DNA of 64,000 nucleotides from Alligator mississippiensis (Eukaryota > Chordata > Crocodylia > Alligatoridae): the NCBI RefSeq assembly GCF_030867095.1, contig NC_081828.1, positions 210,620,978 through 210,684,977 of the forward strand, given 5' to 3'. The notes beneath the pieces are model-generated. The model was not told the DNA's origin. It ran no database searches and worked only from the letters and a program-made list of their open reading frames with translations. Position numbers and translations under genes: made by a program. Numbering within the stretch: the stretch's first letter is position 1; the number at the start of each line of letters is the position of its first letter. Below, one piece after another: positions 35,921-46,690 of the stretch.

Positions 35921-36790
35921 GTCCTGATTTGAGGACCCCAGGAGATGTGGAGTTTCAGATCCTCCAAACTAAATCACTTGTATTACTGAAATGTGTGCCT
36001 TATGGCAACACATGAACACGACAGGCTTCAGCTTCCAGCTGTTGGTTCTTGTTGCATGGTTTGTTTTGCTGAACCAGCCTTCTCCAAATGGTGGCCCACA
36101 GGCTTCAGGTAGCCCACGAGGGCTTCATGTGAAGCCCCCAAGTGCCTACCTACCCACCACCCCAATTTTCACACTGGCTGCTGCTGCTGCTGAGGTCTTT
36201 AGGCTTCCCTTCCCTCCTTCAGCTTTTGCTTGTTTGTGACCCAGGAGTAGGGCAGCACAGTCCATGGTGCTGGGGGAGGTGAGGTGGAGGCCACCCACAT
36301 GCAGGGACAGTGGCCGTGTACAAAGTGCAGCAGCTACACATGTATGCTGTGCAGTGGTTTGACCGGTGTGTGTGCATGATGCGGGGAAGGGAGGATACTC
36401 CTGCCTGCACAGTGTGGTGGTATTTGGGGATACCTCCTGCCTGCATGTTCAGTGCAGCAAGGCGTGCGGCCTAGGGACCCATGGCTTCCACTAAGGCAGC
36501 CCCCAGTGCATGCAGCCCTGGCCACATACAAGTTGGATGTCCACGTGCTAGCCTAAAGAGCCTTTTAGTATTTTCTCCATGTGAAGTCACTTGTACAGTG
36601 TAAACCTGTTCTCTATCAGTTGTCCTTTTCGTCAGCCAAGCAAAGTGAGTTTGAAGTTCTGCAAGTCAAGGTATTTTCTCCAGCCCTCAGATCTATTCAT
36701 GGCTGTTCTGATGCCCTCTCCATTTTATTTATTTTCTTTTTCTTTTAAAAAGTGTAGATACAAGAATTGCAAGCAGTCATCAGTGCCATG
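35921..36790 (-). repeat. CR1 3' region (antisense), split by a hAT insertion
   Basis: The left part holds GACCCCAGGAGATGTGG, AATGTGTGCCTTATGG and CAGCTTCCAGCTGTTGGTTC, in the order of a CR1 3' untranslated region read in reverse. The same region resumes after 36546 with CCTAAAGAGCCTTTTAGTAT and TTTTCTCCATGTGAAG. In intact CR1 these blocks are adjacent, so 36076-36545 was inserted later. Confidence 0.7.
36076..36545. mobile_element. hAT-type element inserted in CR1
   Basis: The left end CAGCCTTCTCCAAATGGTGG resembles hAT CAGG-NN-CTCCAAA termini, and the right end GTTGGATGTCCACG is its diverged inverse. The flanks TGCTGAAC (36068-36075) and TGCTAGCC (36546-36553) share five of eight bases. 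The interior is G+C-rich and includes a (CTG)n run near 36178-36195. No transposase. Confidence 0.6.
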
Positions 36791-36958
36791 GACAAGGGCA
36801 AAACCGCCTTCCCACTTCTACTCGCTATTCCTCTGTCTACATAGCCCAGGGTCACATATGCCCTATTCACCACCGTCTTTGACCAGGAGCCCGTGTTGTG
36901 TCACTTGTCCGCTGTGATCTCTACATTGGCCTTGGAATTGCTACTTTTCAGGATACTG

Positions 36959-37001
36959 CCCCCCCCCCCCCCCCCCCCCGGCCCCCAACACACACACACA
37001 C
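36959..37001. repeat. Poly-C run followed by (CA)n
   Basis: Twenty-one uninterrupted C residues (36959-36979), then GG, CCCCC and a CA microsatellite. The exact length is likely to vary between individuals and sequencing runs. Confidence 0.85.
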
Positions 37002-37003
37002 TT

Positions 37004-37434
37004 CCCTGGAGTTACACAGTACACTTCGACTATACTAAATTTGTGGAATATGAAGTTAGAACGTGCTGTGGGCGGTTGCATTTCAGGACTTAATGCTGTT
37101 TCTTGCCTGCAGAGCTCTGACTTGCCACTAGAGAGCTGGCGAGGAAGAGCATGGTCAGAATACTTGGGCTCTATCCCTGCTCTTGGTAGCGGGGGACAGC
37201 TGTAAGCGGTGCATCCTGGGATGCTGGTTGTTTTTAAAATTGCTTATTTTATTTCCATGGAGCCAACTAAAGTTATCATAACATGAGCTAGGTGGCATGT
37301 CCAAGACCTGACCCTCACCTGAAGTGGCATAACTTTGAGACACTCAGAGGGCACTTAACATGAGTTAACCAGCTTTAACATTTAGGCATCTGCATTTTAA
37401 GTGCCCTTAGTGTGGTCAAAGCAAGTAATTTCAC
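37004..37434. mobile_element. Second copy of the 29061-29478 TIR family
   Basis: It shares TTAATGCTGTTTCTTGCCTG, the CATCCTGGGATGCTGG region and CACCTGAAGTGGCATAACTT with the copy at 29061-29478. The ends (GAGTTACACAGTACACTTCG and its diverged inverse near 37408-37434) form terminal inverted repeats. It lies just before the old antisense LINE that begins near 37440. Confidence 0.75.
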
Positions 37435-37439
37435 TATAA

Positions 37440-38190
37440 CTGGGCTCCGTCCTCACTCTTCTTTACCATTCTGCAAATCTTTGTGTCCTCCACAAACTTT
37501 ATCAGCAGTGATTTTATGCTTATTTCCTGATCAATGATGAGAGCCTTGATTCAATTTAGGCTTATTATCACGCCCTGAGTTAGTAGGGAGTGTAATAACC
37601 TCACTAGCATCCCATCCCCTGCCCTCCACAACATCCAGCGAGGATTTCCCACAAACTACTGCTTTTTAACATCAGCTATCCAGTTCCTACTCCATTTAAT
37701 GTGGGGCTATCAATGGTTAGAATTATTTTTTTTATTTGAATATCATGTAATAATAGGAGAAACCCCTTAAGAAAGAGTATGTTATACCTTTGCAGTTATT
37801 CTCACCTATGAAATTCAAAGAATGAAACTGGATTCATTTGTCAAAGCTAATTTTTCCTAAAACCATGCTTTCTGGCATTATTCCGACCCTCTGATTTTTT
37901 ATCAGTGGATTCCTTATCAGCTTTGTCATCATGACTGCGCTCGAGGTTGATGTCAGGTGAGCCAGCCTATAGCTGTCCAGGTCATCCTGCTTGCTCCTTT
38001 TGAATATTGGCACAATGTGAGCCCTCTCCTGGCATATGGCGTCTTCTTCCAGATACTCTCCAAGATGTTGTATTTGCGTCTTCCCATTTTATTCTTCAGT
38101 GTTTCCCTTGGGCTGGGAAGACTCCAGCAGCATTTCTTTCTTGGCCCTTTGGAAACATTGTCTATTATTCCTTCACAGATGTGAGACCTT
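37440..38190 (-). repeat. Ancient CR1/L2-type LINE, polymerase part (antisense)
   Basis: The minus-strand translation contains ERAHIVPIFKRSKQDDLDSYRLAHLT (from about 38040 downward), matching the WK.ANVVPIFKKG....NYRPVSLTS block of CR1-clade polymerases. Further on, LIKFVEDTKI (about 37480-37510) stands where CR1 has the FADDTK active site. The frame is full of stops and shifts, and the active-site box is altered. Much older than the young CR1s at 20-28 kb. Confidence 0.65.
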
Positions 38191-39373
38191 AGCGTCCAGC
38201 TGACCTGGACCTAGGCCTCCACAACAACCTCCTTGTGTGTTTCCCGTCCCATAGCTGAAGGCATCGTTGCTTAGTCATACCTTTTCCCAGAGGTTCAACC
38301 TCATGGCCACTGGTTTACAGTTTCTCTGAGGAACCTGTGATCTTTGAAACTCATAATGCATAGGCTTTGCAGATGTTTCTAACAAAATTACTCTCTTCAC
38401 TTTAGATTAGCCCAAGAAATATACAGCTATAGAGGAAAATATACTCCTGCTCGAGTCTCCTCACCACTTCTTCTGAGTGTTTTGGGCTCTTTTTAGGTTA
38501 CACTTGCTTCTCCTTCAAATCATAGAGCAAATTCCTTCTTCTCTCCTCCACCCTGCCCCTCAGTAGTTGGGCGATCTTCTGTGACAGTATCTTGGCCATT
38601 GACCAGATTGCTGTGGACCTAACTGCTAGATCTCAAGGTGCCTTAAGCCTCTAGGCTACTTCTATGGTGGAGACTCTCCATCTAGTGCTTCCTTCCTGAG
38701 AACAGAAACCTCTGTAGCCTGTCCCTGAAGTGCTGGACTGATGGCTCAGATTCTCTTCTCTTAGTTTAAAAATGGGGTGGGTGCAAGCAACCGGTTTCTG
38801 AACACACCATTACTTTACTTAACCAGCAGAGTGTAAGAGATTACAGAGAGTTAGAAAACAGCAACATGCCTAAATGCAGTACCGCTAGCTCTGGGAGGGT
38901 CCATCTGTGCTTTGGAAATTGGGCAGGCAGCTCAGGAAGTGTCTTGATCAGTTTTGCAGCAAGACCAGGCCCCCATTTCATCTCCAACCCCTCCCATTAC
39001 ACAAAAGTTCACTCAGCCACAACCCAGCATCTCCCTTGCCGTTTTCTCTGTGAACTCTTTTCAAACGCTCCTTTGCCTTTTCTGTTCCTTTATCTGATAG
39101 CCGTTCCAAATTCCAGCCCCTGCAAAGAAACTTGGCCAGACATCTTTGCCTAGGCCTCAACAAGCCTAAACTGTTTCTGCCTTCTTAGTCACCCATTAAG
39201 GTAGGGTGATGGACAAGGGACAATGGTCAGGTCAGGTGCATGGGGCAGGGGTCTTGTAAGCAATGCAGATACTTGTCAACAGAGGAGTCATGATGATACA
39301 ACAAGTTGTATAGTGACAGCTATGTCATAACTTTATATTATCAACCCAAAGTCTTAAACTGCATAGACATGCT
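38191..39373. other. Unassigned DNA interrupting the ancient LINE
   Basis: About 1.2 kb without resemblance to a LINE polymerase, between two minus-strand parts of one. It may be an inserted element, but no terminal repeats or target duplication were found. No gene frame. Confidence 0.4.
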
Positions 39374-40180
39374 TCAGATCAGCTTCTTCGGGTGATCAAA
39401 GTCTTTCAGAACTCGGAGATGAAAATTATCTGGTCTTCTCAGCTTGACTGTGTTGAGGTCCTTGAATTTTGCTTCCATCTTGGTTATGGTAATTTCCAAT
39501 TCTGGAGCATCTTTCCCATTATCCATACTGATTTTGCCTCTGTGCCCAACATCTTTCTCCACCTCCTCCTCCTCACTGAAAACTCAGGTAAAGTATTCAT
39601 TTAGTTCTTTGGCTGTGCCTAGGTAATCCTGAATTTCTGTTACATCCTCACTGCAAGACACTCTCACTAATTTTTTCCTTGTTCTTTTTCTACTTAGATA
39701 GCTGAAAAACCAGTTTTTAAACCATTTGTTTTAATATCCTTTGCAAGATTTAAGTCAGATTGACTTTTGGCAATTCTCACTCTCTTCCTACATTTCTTAC
39801 TGTCTAAGACAGATTTTTTGCTGTTGGAGTGTAGGCTTCCTTGTAGGCTTCCTGCTTATTTTTTATGTCCTTAATTCATGCCCTTGTGTCTGGATCTCCT
39901 TCCTTAGGATATAACTTCCAGCTAGTTGCAGTGCCTTTTATTTGAGTGTTGTGAAATCCTGCAATTGTTGCCAAGTCCTTGAGCTTCTTATTTCAGATGA
40001 CTTCTCTAGCCAGGTTCCTTGCTTATCAAAGTTTTCCTTTCTAAGTCAAGAACCTTAGTTACAAACTTACGTTAGTTTGTTCATATGAAATCAATGTAGT
40101 ATCATTCAAACCAAGGTTATGATCTATGATGATCCCTTTTATAACATCTTAATTAATTACCCAAACTCAGACTCAGATAG
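39374..40180 (-). repeat. Ancient CR1/L2-type LINE, region before the polymerase (antisense)
   Basis: The minus-strand translation includes KELNEYF..VFSEEE (about 39555-39610) and KFKDLNTVKLRRPDNFHLRVLKDF (about 39395-39470). These correspond to the CR1 blocks LNE.FASVF and L..L...KS.GPD.IHPRVLKEL. Upstream DNA to about 40180 is consistent with the linker. It continues, after the interruption, at 38190-37440. Confidence 0.7.
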
Positions 40181-40339
40181 CATCACTTCTTGTTTTTCAG
40201 TGACTGTTGGATGAAGACATTTGTCAGCTATCATATCCAAGAATATTTGAGCCTATTCACAGTGTTTGTCCTTCATTTGATATCCGAGAACTCAAAGTCT
40301 TCCATAATGACTCAATTTCAAGTAGTGCATCAAGTGGTG

Positions 40340-40535
40340 CTGCCGTGGTTCTCCCGCTTTACCCATGGCAGGTTAGGGTATTAGGTCTGTGTTGTGTCAG
40401 GGTTGAGAGTTGTTTTATGAAGAGTTTAGATTATGAATTTATATAGAATGGTTTGGATAGGAATGATCTTGCCTCAGTCAGGAGGCTGGGCTAAATGACC
40501 TCTGGAGGTCGCTTCCAGCCCTACTTCTCTATGAT
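40340..40535 (+). repeat. CR1 3' end, GGTTTGGATAGG subfamily
   Basis: CCCATGGCAGGTTAGGGTAT, then ATGGTTTGGATAGGAATGAT, the TGACCTCTGGAGGTCGCTTC block and CTTCTCTATGATTATATCA mark a CR1 3' end. The same subfamily is at 46690-47070 and 51760-52125. Confidence 0.8.
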
Positions 40536-41462
40536 TATATCATTCGATTAGGGCCTTGTTACACCTGACCCTGAGAGCCACACAAACATTGACGGGTATT
40601 AAAGCTAGCTCGAGTTTGGAGCAGTCACACTTCAGGCCAACGGGGGCCTGGAGGACTGAAAGGTAAGATCCCCTGCACCTCGCTTACTTGTGACTATCTG
40701 TGCTCTCTGTCCCAGGGGAACAGACAGGGAAAGGTTAACCTGCTTGTCCCTGCCTCCAGTGCCATGCTGCCAGGCTACTGCTCTTCTCCAGGATGAGCCC
40801 AGCCCAGAGAGCAGCAGTGGCTGAGTAGGCAGGTTAACCTGTCCTTGCCTGCTCCCCTGGGATAGCCCAGGCAGCCACAAGTCAGGGGCGGGGGGAGACA
40901 GTGAGCAGGGATGTGGGATGCTGGGGAGGGCAGGGAGGAAGGCAGTGCACCTGACCTGGGCTAGAGTGGTTACACCTTTGTGCGACATGAGCTGGCTGGT
41001 ACAGTTCAGAGAGAATCCTGCCCTGGGCTGGCATTACTTTGAGTTGCATAATTAGTGCTTAAAACTGGTTTCAGGTGTTAATGTGCTCACAGTCCAGGGG
41101 TTAAGAGCTCCAGGAGCCACCCAAAATTCCCTTATAGATCTGCATCTGTTTTCAGATCTGAACGGATTTGTCTTTTCTGAACAGCACACACTCTTCAGCA
41201 TCCCTGGTCCAGTCATGATTGCCCTTCCACCGTGGTGCTGTGGTGCCTAGAACTTGCAGTTCCACGACCAGCGTCTGTAGCTCAAGTTCCTTCATTTGGC
41301 TCTTGGAGTTTGTCCACAAATATTTCAGGTTTTTGTTACTGACTGCACATCACGCTTTAGCTGGAGTAGGACAGAGAACATTTATTAATTGGATTGCCTA
41401 TCTGACTGCTGTTCCCTTTGGTATTACCACAGACTATTCATGGATAAACAATAACACAATTA
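40536..41462. other. Unassigned DNA
   Basis: No gene recognised. A G+C-richer stretch lies at 40680-40960. Confidence 0.4.
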
Positions 41463-41470
41463 TCTTAAGC

Positions 41471-42175
41471 CAGTGGGGGCCAACCTTGTTGGCAGGCATG
41501 CCACAAATTAGCCCTCCCCTGGTAGCTGGTTCAGGGATTTTTGCTTAGCTCGACAGTCTTTCAACATAATCCAAAAAGGGGTCCCTCCCAGACCCCAGGA
41601 GGGTGCTGCTACCCTGTGCTGCTCTCTCAGCACTGCAGTGCAGTCTTCCATCTCTCCTGGTCTCAGGGCTACTGCCTCCAGCCTTGCAACCCTGGGTCTT
41701 TTGCAAGACCCTGGCAGAGTCACTGGCCTAGTGGTGCAGCCACCAACCAAGCACCCCCTCCTTCTCTCTTGCACAGCCTTCTGTCTCTCTGGGAATCTCT
41801 CTGATGCCCAGCTGTCTGTCTGCCTCCATAGCCCCCTTCCCTGGGACCTTGTAGCTTCCTGTGCCCCAGCTAATTATCTGAGGCAGCTGGCTCAATCTCC
41901 TGGGCAGGGCTACAACCAGCTACACTGCCCACAGCTGGGCTGTAGTCCCTGCCAGCCTGCGGAGGCCAAAGCTTGAGGCGTGCAGTCTGGGGCAAGCCTC
42001 AGCCAACCAGTCTGCAATACACTGCAGTCCCCTTCCCTTGCCCAATCTACTGCTCTGCTTTCTGCTTCTTGCCGTATCTGCTGTTGTGGTGCTGTCCCGT
42101 CCTTTATCTGCTATGTGCCACACACAGAGGCCATGCGTGCTACTTGGCACACAAATGCTGAGGTTGGCCACCCTT
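41471..42175. mobile_element. hAT-type element (GGGGCCAACC ends) with G+C-rich interior
   Basis: The left end CAGTGGGGGCCAACCTTG and right end AGGTTGGCCACCCTT are inverted repeats of a hAT-like type (CAGGGGTGGCCAACC). Next to both ends are GGCAGGCATGCCACA and TTGGCACACAAATG, subterminal repeats. The roughly 700-bp interior is C-rich with no transposase. The right boundary is blurred by a T run. Confidence 0.65.
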
Positions 42176-42800
42176 TTTTTAGGCGTTGCAGGAGGAGTCT
42201 AGATACTGTGGTGATGGGCACTTTGCAGATGAGATTAGATATATTTAATGCATGGTGTCTTTTTAAGCATAAGCATTCCAGTGTTGCCTGCATATTCTAC
42301 CATGTTCATTCTCGCTGTACAGCAGGATCACCAGTTTAAGTGAATTGCTTATGGCTTGCGAAAAAGCAATTAAAGCTGCTGGCAGGGCATCCTTTTTCTC
42401 AAGTAGTTTGTTTTCCATTTAGTCAGACAGGACTTTGTTTAGAGCACAATGTACTTTGTATTCCAGAGTCATCCTGATATTGTATATTCACTGGCTATTC
42501 AATGCCTAATTCTGCTCATTGCCCTTACTATAGAAATATCATGTATTCATTTCCGTGACTTACCTGAATGATCAGCTAAGTAGGTTTAACTTGGAGCTGT
42601 TTGTTCCTTTTGTTGATCAGTATTTTCTTCTCCCTCCACTGCCAGTTGTTGGCTCCAAGGGTTTAGGTCACTGAGGTCTCTGCATACATTATGCTGCTGC
42701 AGCAAGCACTTATTGATAAGCTTTCTATTGTATAAAACTGCTAGCTGTCATTAAAGATGTACATTTGCATACATAGGGGGATGGATGATACGGGTTGTGT
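42176..42800. other. Unassigned DNA
   Basis: No gene or recognised repeat. Confidence 0.4.
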
Positions 42801-42990
42801 CACAGAATTGTAGAAAAATAGGGCTGGAAGGGACTGTAGGAGGTCTTCTAGTCCAAATTTTGCTCATGGAAGGATCATCCCTGATTAAACCACCCTAGAC
42901 AAGCATTCCTCTGTCATGTCCTTGAGTGTGTGGCACCTACAATGGTCATCCCAGGAATCACAGAGACATAAAGTGGTTACAAAAGGTTAG
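42801..42990 (-). repeat. CR1 3' fragment (antisense)
   Basis: The plus strand AATAGGGCTGGAAGGGACTG, CTTCTAGTCCAAATTTTGC and GGATCATCCCTGATTAAACC is the complement of a CR1 tail. Confidence 0.7.
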
Positions 42991-43248
42991 TATATGGATC
43001 AGGAGTTTTCCCAACGTTTTATTTCAGCTCACTACCATAAGGGGAGGCAGCTGGAAAAAGTGAGAGCCATTATTTAAGAACCTTCTTGCTCCAAATGAAA
43101 TCAATGGGAGTTAGAGTTACTGTGGCTGAGTAGGATTTCCATTTTGGCCCTAAGTCACACATGGGGGCTGTGACAGAATTGGTAACTCTCATGCATCCTG
43201 GTCCTGTGCTTCAATCCCAAGGCCTCACCAAAAAAGGTCTCATAAGAC

Positions 43249-43553
43249 CAGTGGTTCTCAACCTTTTTAGGCTCGAGGCACCCCTCAGACTCAATGCACC
43301 CCTTGGAAAATGCCAGCTCTTAGCTTTCACTCATGTTTTGACTGTAGAAGAATATTAGAGTGATTCTTCTGTTGTAAAGATCTCAGAAAGACCACATCTG
43401 GTCAGAACATTTTAAACACTGAAATCTCTGGGTTTATCTTGTGAACCATGTTTGCACACCCAACAGTACGCTCATCGTGTAACACCCCGCAACACCCTTG
43501 ACAGGATGTAGTGGCACCCTGGGGTGCCATGGCATCCTGGTTGAGAATCACTG
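43249..43553. mobile_element. hAT MITE, CAGTGGTTCTCAACC ends
   Basis: The ends CAGTGGTTCTCAACC (43249-43263) and GGTTGAGAATCACTG (43539-43553) are inverted repeats with one difference. The interior (CTTGGAAAATGCCAGCTCTT) is the inverse of blocks in the copies at 2800-3004 and 18530-18850. The flanking octamers do not match convincingly. Confidence 0.85.
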
Positions 43554-45102
43554 CTCCAGATAGTCAGGCTGTGATCACAACTATGGTATCCAACCATTTG
43601 TAGCTGGTGTCCTAACCAGAATGGGACCCAAAATCCAGGATTTTGAGATCCAAGTGTGTAGTTCTGGACGTGCCTGTCTCTCCTTGTTTACTGCAGGGGT
43701 CGGCATGTCATCCTTCGTTAGTGGAGAAAGAGGGACAGAACCATCTCAGTAACATTGCAGGCTCAGATGCTCAGTAGACAGGCCCCAGCATCTCGCCAGG
43801 AGCTCACCAGCAGCATGCACGGCCCATAGCCCGCAAGCTTTGCACGGAGCCTTTGTTCAGCTACTGGCAAAACGTTCGTGTTTCAGGCTCAGTCCACCCC
43901 AGTGTTTGCTGAAAGGATGCATGTTTTTGAGAAAGCTCAGAGACTTGGAAAGGAATGTCGCATCACGCCTAGCAGTTTTCTTTAGCTTCAAGCATAATGA
44001 AGCTTCTGTTCAAGACTTCCTTCGCTATTTTTTTGTGTGCACCCTGTATAAGGGAAAAAAGGCACTAGAGACACATTGGCAGAGAAGAGGGAGAAAGCAA
44101 CACAGTAACTGGAAATCTATCACCTGCTGTTAATATTAAAGGAGTTATTTAGTCTTGTTGCTGCCAAACATACTTTACTGCCTACAGCCTGACAATCTCT
44201 GCATTTGTTCTGGGAGTCGACATGACTCATAGGGGGATGTGGTAAAGGTTGCAAATGACCCCGTGGTGAAACACTGGAGAGCATTGTGAGTAATGGCGAA
44301 TTTTTTACCGTAACAATTTGCTGTTTTAATCAGTAACAGGTAGATCAGGAATGAGCAGCAGCGGCAAGTGATTGTAGCAGCGTTACTCTTTAGCCCAAAA
44401 GTAACTTTTCCCAACAGCCCAGCTCTGATGAAGGGGACAGGGAGACTGGCTCACGCTACTGTTTGATGTGCTTTCGGCTGGCTGATTCAGAGGTTCCCTA
44501 TGGATTTGGTGCCCTCCCAGGATATAAGTTAAAAGCACCAAAATAGTCGCTGCCTTCATTCCAAGAGTAGCACTGGAAACTTTTTCAGTATAAGAAGTCT
44601 CTCTTTCTACCTTTTTCAGGTTTGTTTTTTTTTTAATCTTCCCCATACTGAAGAAGGCTAAGGCACCGAGTTATATATCGCTGCTTGGTTAGAGTGTGGT
44701 TAAACTCCAAACTGGAAAATGGAGTGTGATATGTTTTTTAAGCTTGCTCAATAACTGAAGTCAATTGCAGTTATATCTCTCATCCCCAAGTGGTTTCATA
44801 TGTGCTACAGAAATCACTTCTGCTTGCCACTGGATTGCAGCCACGCTTGGGTTCAATGTGGCAGCTGTTCGGTAGTGTGCAGGCATTCTTACACAACCTT
44901 TAAACACTGAGGACCCAGTTCTCTCCCAACACTGGCATTATACTATGCTGAACACTTCCAATTGGTTTTCTTCTGATCCTTACCGGTGTAAATGGGATTT
45001 TTTTCTGCCTTCCTCGGACACATTGTGTGTTGGCTGCAGCCCTGGTTGGTGATTTTGACTGGGATGTGCCAGTGTTCCTGCTGAGACTTAAACCCAGAGG
45101 TT
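43554..45102. other. Unassigned DNA
   Basis: No gene recognised. A CAGGGGTCGGCA motif at 43694 could be a hAT end, but its partner was not found. Other frames stay under 110 codons. Confidence 0.4.
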
Positions 45103-45446
45103 TTATAGATTTCATAGACACTAGAGCTGAAAGAGATCTTGCAAGATCATCAGGTCCAGCCCCCTGCCCAAGGGGCAGGAAGTCAGTTGGGGTCAAATGA
45201 TACAGCAAAATAGGCATCCAAGTATATCTTAAAAGTGTCCAGAGTAGGTGTTTGCACCTTCTGGGGGAGTCTATTCTAGGCCCTGGGGACTCGGACAGTA
45301 AAGAAGTTTTTTCTTATGTCCAGCCTAAAATGGTCTTCCAGGAGTTTGGGACCGTTAGACCCTGTCTTCCCTTGGGGTGCCCCGGTAAACAGAAGTTGTT
45401 CTAGTTCCTGATGCACACCCCTTATGTACTTACTAGCAAATTGTCA
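45103..45446 (-). repeat. CR1 3' region (antisense)
   Basis: The plus strand opens with TAGATTTCATAGACACTAGAG, the complement of a CR1 terminus, then GATCATCAGGTCCAGCCCCC, GGGGGAGTCTATTCTAGGC and CTTATGTCCAGCCTAAAATG. It ends where the next antisense CR1 begins (45447), so two CR1 tails lie head to tail. Confidence 0.8.
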
Positions 45447-46690
45447 TATTCATAGATTCATAGATGTTAGGGTCGGAAGAGACCTCAATAGATCATCGAG
45501 TCCGACCCCCTGCATAGGCAGGAAAGAGTGCTGGGTCTAGATGACCCCAGCTAGATGCATGACCCCAGCTAGATGCATTCTTGTCCTTCATGAATGTCAG
45601 GGGGTGGGTAGGGATGGAGCGCCACCACCCAACACCCTGTGGTGCTGCTGATGATAAGGAAAGTAATCAACTTGTGATCACTGTCTCCCAGCTTCCCTTC
45701 AATTCTCAGGTCATTCACTAGATCATCCCCTTTGGCGAGTACTAGATCCAGGAGCACCTTACCTCTTGTTGGCCCATAGACTTCTTGAGACAAGTACAGT
45801 TCGTCAGTGCAAGTGAGGAAGCTACACGACCGGTCAGATTTCGCAGAGCGCTCCACCTATGAGAAGTCAGGGTAGTTGAAGTCACTCGTGACAACCATGC
45901 ACAAGAGTTTGCAGCCTGTGCCAGTTCCCTAGCAAATGTGTGGTCAAGATCTTCTTGGTTAGGAGGTCTATAGGCTACTACCGTTATATCCCCTTTACCG
46001 CGTTTCCCCTGTAATCTAACCCAGAGGGTCTCAAGTTGCTCTTCTAGGGTGCCAAACTCCACTTGTAGGGAAGTGTACTGCTCCTTCACATAGAGAGATA
46101 CTTTAGACTAGACATTAGGAAGAACTTCTTCACAGTTAGAATGGCCAAAGTCTGGAACGGGCTCCCAAGGGAGGTGGTGCTCTCCCCTACCCTGGGGGTC
46201 TTCAAGAGGAGGTTAGGTAGGCATCTAGCTGGGGTCATCTAGACCCAGCACTCTTTCCTGCCTATGCAGGGGGTCGGACTCAATGCTCTATTGAGGTCCC
46301 TTCCGACCCTAACATCTACGAATCTATGAAACCCCGCCCTTTCTAGCAACACAGTCCCTCCTATACAAGATATAGCCAGCTATACCTGTGGTGCAGTCAT
46401 AGTTTGAGTCCCTTATCCCTATGAGATCGTATTCATTTTTGTATAGCAGAAGGGCCAGTTCCTCCTGTTTGTTCCCTAGGCTCCTGGCATTTGTGCACAG
46501 GCAAGTAAGCCTGCCATCAGAAGCCTTAGGCTGCCCAGCACTCCTAGAAGAGTCCTGTTCCTGGCCTGGGTTAGGAGTGAATTCCCTTGTGGTGCCTGAC
46601 CTGCTGATCCTGTGGTTGATGCTTGGTGGGCTTGCACTGGTGGTTGTCTGCCCATTCCCCAGCAAACTTAGTTTAAGTTAGGTTCCAGGC
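45447..46690 (-). mobile_element. CR1 LINE with endonuclease but no polymerase
   Basis: This minus-strand CR1 keeps the 5' half that truncated copies lack. The frame covering 46324-46665 has LTCLCTNARSLGNKQEELALL and YDLIGI, the start of the APE-type endonuclease. The frames at 45742-46089 and 45569-45856 continue with LWVRLQGKRGKGDITVVAYRPPNQEDLDHTF and LGDSDHKLITFLI, the later endonuclease blocks including the SDH catalytic motif. Usual ITET reads IRDS. Only about 130 bp of 3' tail (45447-45577) follows, so the polymerase has been removed. An 18-bp sequence is tandemly repeated at that junction. A second CR1 interrupts it at 46099-46329. Confidence 0.85.
46099..46329 (+). mobile_element. 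Short CR1 3' copy inserted in another CR1
   Basis: A plus-strand CR1 end encodes [24 protein letters not shown] and finishes in ACATCTACGAATCTATGA. It matches the tail of the 25836-27942 copy closely. It lies inside the antisense endonuclease frame of the host CR1. Removing it restores [10 protein letters not shown] across the junction, so the site is exact to within about two bases. No clear target duplication is seen, as is usual for CR1. Confidence 0.9.

Noticed and set aside
43694-43850. CAGGGGTCGGCA resembling a hAT terminus
   Set aside because: No inverted partner or target duplication could be found within a plausible distance.
46324-46665. Possible host gene with an endonuclease-like protein
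   Set aside because: LTCLCTNARSLGNKQEEL and its neighbours are the APE endonuclease of a CR1 element, with CR1 ends on both sides.
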